From Ramlibacter sp. (GTDB taxonomy: Bacteria; Pseudomonadota; Gammaproteobacteria; Burkholderiales; Burkholderiaceae_C), in NCBI GenBank assembly GCA_030695945.1, contig JAUYOG010000053.1, positions 124,001-188,000 on the forward strand: 64,000 nt of DNA, written 5' to 3'. Each line of letters begins with the position of its first letter. The stretch's first letter is position 1. The notes under the pieces were generated by a model that saw nothing but the letters and a program-made list of their open reading frames with translations, was not told the DNA's origin and made no database searches. The translations under genes and the position numbers were made by a program. Positions 60,947 through 64,000 of this stretch are shown here, piece by piece.

Positions 60947-61938
60947 TGACGCGCGCGGCCCGCAACGCAGGCGCGGCGCTGCTCGCGGCGATGCTCACGG
61001 TCGCCCTGGTGGCGACCTTCGCTGCGGCGGCGCTGTGGCAGCAATGGCGCAGCACCGAGGTGGAGGCGGCCGAGCGGGCCCGCGTGCAATCGTCCTGGGT
61101 GCTGACCGGTGCGCTCGACTGGGCGCGGCTGCTCCTGCGCGAGGACGGACGCTCCGGCGGGCCCGACCACCTGGGGGAGCCATGGGCCGTTCCGCTGCAG
61201 GAGGCGCGCCTGTCGAGCTTCCTCGCGGCCGACCGTAATGTCACGGCCGACACCGGGCCGGAAGTGCTGGAGGCATTCCTGTCCGGGCAGATCGTGGACA
61301 TGCAATCCTTGCTCAACGTCAATACGCTGGTCGACGACACCGGCAGGATATCGGACACCGACGTGCGCAGCTTCCAGCGCCTGTTCGAACTGCTGGGCCT
61401 GCCCCCGGCCCAACTGGACCTGCTGATCGAGAACATGCGCTTCGCCGCCGACACCAGCGCCAACAACCGCTCCGGCCCCATGGCGGCCCTGCTGCCGCAA
61501 CGGGTGGAGGAGCTGGCATGGCTCGGCCTGCCGCTGGCATCGGTCGCCGCGCTGCAGCCGTACATCGCGGTGCTGCCGGCACGGCAGGGCACGCCGGTCA
61601 ACCTCAATACCGCCTCGGCGGAGGTGATCTTCGCCGCCGTGGATGGGCTGAGCATGGCCGATGCACAGCGCCTCGTCGCCGCCCGTGAACAGGCGCCGTT
61701 CCGCTCCGTGACGGCGGCCAAGGACGCCATCGGTGCGCCCGACGCCATGTTCGCGGCAGGGCAGGTGAACGTCGCCATCGCCTCGGGCTTCTTCGAGGTG
61801 CGCTCGCGGCTGAGGCTGGACCAGCTGGTGGTGGAGGAGCGCTCGCTCGTACAGCGCAGCGGCATCGACGTGAGGACGCTGCAGCGCGAGCGCGGCATTG
61901 CCGATCCCACTGCGTCGTCGCAAGCCGCGAGGCGCTGA
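60946..61938 (+). CDS. gspK: Type II secretion system minor pseudopilin GspK
   Basis: 330 aa, the large tip pseudopilin. Prepilin-like start RNAG|AALLAAMLTVALVATFAAA without Glu5, as normal for GspK; VNLNTASAEVIFAAVDGLSM and the SAM-like helical insert are family features. ATG overlaps the gspJ stop by 1 nt. Confidence 0.94.
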   Translation: MTRAARNAGAALLAAMLTVALVATFAAAALWQQWRSTEVEAAERARVQSSWVLTGALDWARLLLREDGRSGGPDHLGEPWAVPLQEARLSSFLAADRNVTADTGPEVLEAFLSGQIVDMQSLLNVNTLVDDTGRISDTDVRSFQRLFELLGLPPAQLDLLIENMRFAADTSANNRSGPMAALLPQRVEELAWLGLPLASVAALQPYIAVLPARQGTPVNLNTASAEVIFAAVDGLSMADAQRLVAAREQAPFRSVTAAKDAIGAPDAMFAAGQVNVAIASGFFEVRSRLRLDQLVVEERSLVQRSGIDVRTLQRERGIADPTASSQAARR

Positions 61939-61977
61939 GGCCCGCAGGCAGCCGCACCTTTCTACAATGCCCTATCC

Positions 61978-63189
61978 ATGAGCGCACTCATCGTCAACCT
62001 CCCGCCGCACCCCGCCAGCGCCCAGGCGGAATTCGAATACGCGCTGACGCTCGATGGCGCCAGCCTCGAAAGCCACGGAACGGTGCAGGCAGCACTGCTG
62101 CCGGCCCCCGCGCGCGCCGGCGCCGAAGTGGTGGCCGTGGTGCCGGCGGGAATGCTCTCGTGGCATCGCGTGGAATTGCCCAAGGGTACGTCGCCGGGCT
62201 CGCCCCGCCTGCGTGCGGTGCTGGAAGGACTGCTGGAAGACCAGTTGCTGGACGAACCGGAGTCGCTGCACTTCGCGCTGCAGCCGCATGTGCGCCCGGC
62301 GGCGCCCCTGTGGGTCGCCGTGTGCGACCGGGCGTGGCTGCGCAGCGCGCTTCAGGTGCTGGACGAAGCCGGCCGGCCGGCCACGCGCATCGTCCCGGAG
62401 TTCGCGCCCGAGGGCGAGACCGTGCTGTACGCGCTGGGAGATCCGCAGCAGCAGCCGCTGCTCGTGGCCGCGGGCAGCGAGGGGGTCGCCGTGCTGCCGC
62501 TGGCGTCGCAGTCGCTGGCGCTGCTGCCGGCGCTGCCGCAGGACGTCCCTTGCATCGCCGAGCCGCTCGTGGCCGAACTCGCGCAACAGGTGTTGCAGCG
62601 CCCGCCGGGCCTGCAGCAGGCGCCGCAACGCTGGCTGCAGGCGGCGCAGTCCGATTGGGACCTTGCGCAATTCGAATTCTCCAGCTCGGGCCGGACCCGG
62701 GCGCTCAAGAGACTCGGAACGGCCTGGGCCGACGTGCTGGCGGCCCCGCAGTGGCGCCCTGCGCGCTGGGGCGCCGTGCTGCTCGTGGTGCTGAACGTGG
62801 TGGGCCTGAACGCCTGGGCGTGGCGCGAGAGCTCCGCGTTGCAGGACAAGCGCGAGGACGTGCGCAAGACGCTCACCCAGACCTTTCCGCAGGTGAAGGT
62901 GGTGGTGGACGCACCCGTGCAGATGGAACGCGAAGTGGCGGCCCTTCGGCAGCTCACGGGCGCGACCTCCGGGCGCGATTTGGAGGCCATGCTGGGCGCG
63001 CTCAGCGGCGCTTCGCCGCCGCAGCGGCCCGTCAGCGCCCTGGAGTTCGCCAACGGCGAGCTGCGGCTGAAGGGCCTGGCCTATTCGGCCGACGAGGCCC
63101 GCAACGTCGCCGCCGTGCTCAAGGGCCAGGGCCTGTCGGCCGTCCTGCAGGGCGAAACGCTGCTGATCACCCAGGGAGGCGCGCCATGA
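61978..63189 (+). CDS. gspL: Type II secretion system protein GspL
   Basis: 403 aa. Cytoplasmic actin-like domain (LVVAVVPAGMLSWHRVELPK region reading VVAVVPAGMLSWHRVELPKG), one membrane helix near residue 260-280 (WGAVLLVVLNVVGLNAWAWR) and a periplasmic ferredoxin-like domain. It couples the GspE ATPase to the platform. 39 nt after gspK and overlapping gspM by 4 nt. Confidence 0.93.
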   Translation: MSALIVNLPPHPASAQAEFEYALTLDGASLESHGTVQAALLPAPARAGAEVVAVVPAGMLSWHRVELPKGTSPGSPRLRAVLEGLLEDQLLDEPESLHFALQPHVRPAAPLWVAVCDRAWLRSALQVLDEAGRPATRIVPEFAPEGETVLYALGDPQQQPLLVAAGSEGVAVLPLASQSLALLPALPQDVPCIAEPLVAELAQQVLQRPPGLQQAPQRWLQAAQSDWDLAQFEFSSSGRTRALKRLGTAWADVLAAPQWRPARWGAVLLVVLNVVGLNAWAWRESSALQDKREDVRKTLTQTFPQVKVVVDAPVQMEREVAALRQLTGATSGRDLEAMLGALSGASPPQRPVSALEFANGELRLKGLAYSADEARNVAAVLKGQGLSAVLQGETLLITQGGAP

Positions 63190-63665
63190 ACATGGAGATG
63201 CTCAGGGCCCGCTGGGAAGGATTGCGCCCGCGCGAACAAGCCATGGTCGCCGCGGCGGCCGCGGCCGTGGCCGCGGCGCTGGTGTGGCTGGTGGCCCTGG
63301 GGCCGGCCGTGTCGACGCTGCGCGGCGCCGAGGAACAGCGGCGCGCGCTCGACACCCAGCTGCAGCACATGCGCTCGCTCCAGGTGCAGGCGCAGGCTCT
63401 GCAATCGCAGCCAAAGCTGGGCTACGACGAGGCGCTGCGCCTGCTCGAGCAATCCGTGCGGCAGAGACTGGGCGCGACGGCGCGGATGGTGGTCGTCGGC
63501 GAACGCGTGAACATCACCCTCACGGGCACGGCCCCGGATGCGCTGGCCCAGTGGCTGACGCAGGCGCGCGTCAATGCCCGCGCGCTGCCGAGCGAAGCGC
63601 GCCTCTACCGCAATCCCGGCGGTCTGTGGGAAGGCACCCTGGTGCTCACCCTGCCGCCACGCTGA
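63186..63665 (+). CDS. gspM: Type II secretion system protein GspM
   Basis: 159 aa. Short cytoplasmic start (RARWEGLRPREQAMVAAAAA), one helix (VAAALVWLVALGPA), periplasmic coiled region and ferredoxin-like domain with RMVVVGERVNITLTGTAPDA. ATG at 63186 overlaps the gspL stop (ATGA). Confidence 0.92.
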   Translation: MNMEMLRARWEGLRPREQAMVAAAAAAVAAALVWLVALGPAVSTLRGAEEQRRALDTQLQHMRSLQVQAQALQSQPKLGYDEALRLLEQSVRQRLGATARMVVVGERVNITLTGTAPDALAQWLTQARVNARALPSEARLYRNPGGLWEGTLVLTLPPR

Positions 63666-63682
63666 CGGCCGCGCACGACCAC

Positions 63683-64000
63683 GTGGCCCGCGCAGCACCC
63701 ACTCACGTACCCCGTGCCCCCTGGGCATGGGCCTTCGGCGGCATGGCGGTGGGCGTGGCGGCAGCCATGCTGCAATTCGCTCCCGCGCGCTGGCTGGCCG
63801 GCCCCCTGGAGCGCGCGACCGGCGGCCACCTCGTGCTCAGCGAGCCGCGCGGCACGATCTGGAACGGATCCGCCCAGCTCATGCTGGCCGGCGGCGCCGG
63901 CAGCACGGACGCGGTCGCGTTGCCGACGCGCGTGGATTGGCGCCTGTCGCCGCGCTGGGATGGCCTGCTCGCGCAGGTCGAGTCGGCCTGCTGCACGAGC
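63683..64000 (+). CDS. gspN: Type II secretion system protein GspN, 3' end outside window
   Basis: Partial, 106 codons to the window edge, not in the ORF track because no stop is reached. GTG at 63683 starts 17 nt after the gspM stop. One helix (AFGGMAVGVAAAMLQFAPAR) is followed by WLAGPLERATGGHLVLSEPR and GTIWNGSAQLMLAGG, the T2SSN pattern (G-T-I/V-W-x-G). It continues the gsp operon; gspD and gspE may follow. Confidence 0.85.
   Translation, partial: MARAAPTHVPRAPWAWAFGGMAVGVAAAMLQFAPARWLAGPLERATGGHLVLSEPRGTIWNGSAQLMLAGGAGSTDAVALPTRVDWRLSPRWDGLLAQVESACCTS

Overview
The window is high-GC DNA of a Burkholderiales betaproteobacterium, most likely Comamonadaceae (Variovorax/Ramlibacter-like). 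The signs are several Bug-type periplasmic receptors, a DUF1840 protein, a monofunctional ribB behind an FMN riboswitch, a HexR/zwf/pgi block, a Burkholderiales-type porin and GC-rich comamonad-style intergenic repeats. I see no rRNA, tRNA, insertion sequence, prophage or CRISPR array. Gene density is high and almost every gene has a recognisable family.

Layout. 1-7.9 kb: a branched-chain-amino-acid-type ABC importer (livH end, livM, binding protein, livF), a PaaK-like CoA ligase and two Bug receptors. 8.1-12 kb: DUF1840 and cfa on the minus strand, then a marR regulator and a 2-aminobenzoate-CoA-ligase-like gene. 12-18.7 kb: gspF, a 5'-nucleotidase, an SbmA-type ABC exporter, an EamA permease, FMN riboswitch plus ribB, and a universal stress protein. 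18.9-21.1 kb: an ECF sigma / zinc-finger anti-sigma / metal-sensor-like operon and a DUF6448 gene, with the same promoter in front of both units. 21.3-30.7 kb: a long minus-strand catabolic operon divergent from a LysR gene. 31.7-33.8 kb: groESL under CIRCE. 34-43 kb: DUF805, pgi, an AfuABC-like ABC importer, zwf and hexR. 43-49.7 kb: a dipeptide/oligopeptide ABC operon with an embedded M20 amidohydrolase. 49.8-56.6 kb: DUF3047 lipoprotein, porin, coq7, osmC, a probable small RNA, ilvA, cobS and a 3'-5' exonuclease. 56.6-64 kb: a DUF294 protein and gspC (minus), divergent from gspGHIJKLM and the start of gspN.

The most interesting system is the 21.3-30.7 kb operon. It encodes a full succinate-dehydrogenase-like complex, a two-subunit class I fumarase-like hydratase, SuyAB-type sulfo-lyase, an SlcC-like 2-hydroxyacid dehydrogenase, a TauE/SafE sulfite exporter, a Bug receptor and a remnant of a UPF0324 (SuyZ-type) exporter. 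Read as chemistry, dehydrogenation, hydration and sulfite elimination would turn 3-sulfopropanoate (a sulfonate analogue of succinate) into 3-sulfoacrylate, 3-sulfolactate and then pyruvate plus sulfite. Sulfosuccinate going to oxaloacetate is the main alternative. The flavoprotein has lost the usual covalent-FAD histidine and has a remodelled substrate loop, which fits a non-succinate substrate.

Other items worth following: a groESL leader in which one 8-nt anti-Shine-Dalgarno can pair either with a decoy inside CIRCE or with the real groES ribosome-binding site; a probable small RNA with a UCCUCCUAU loop; an AfuABC-like importer lying between pgi and zwf, which suggests hexose-phosphate rather than iron uptake; and dense arrays of perfect hairpins at gene ends.
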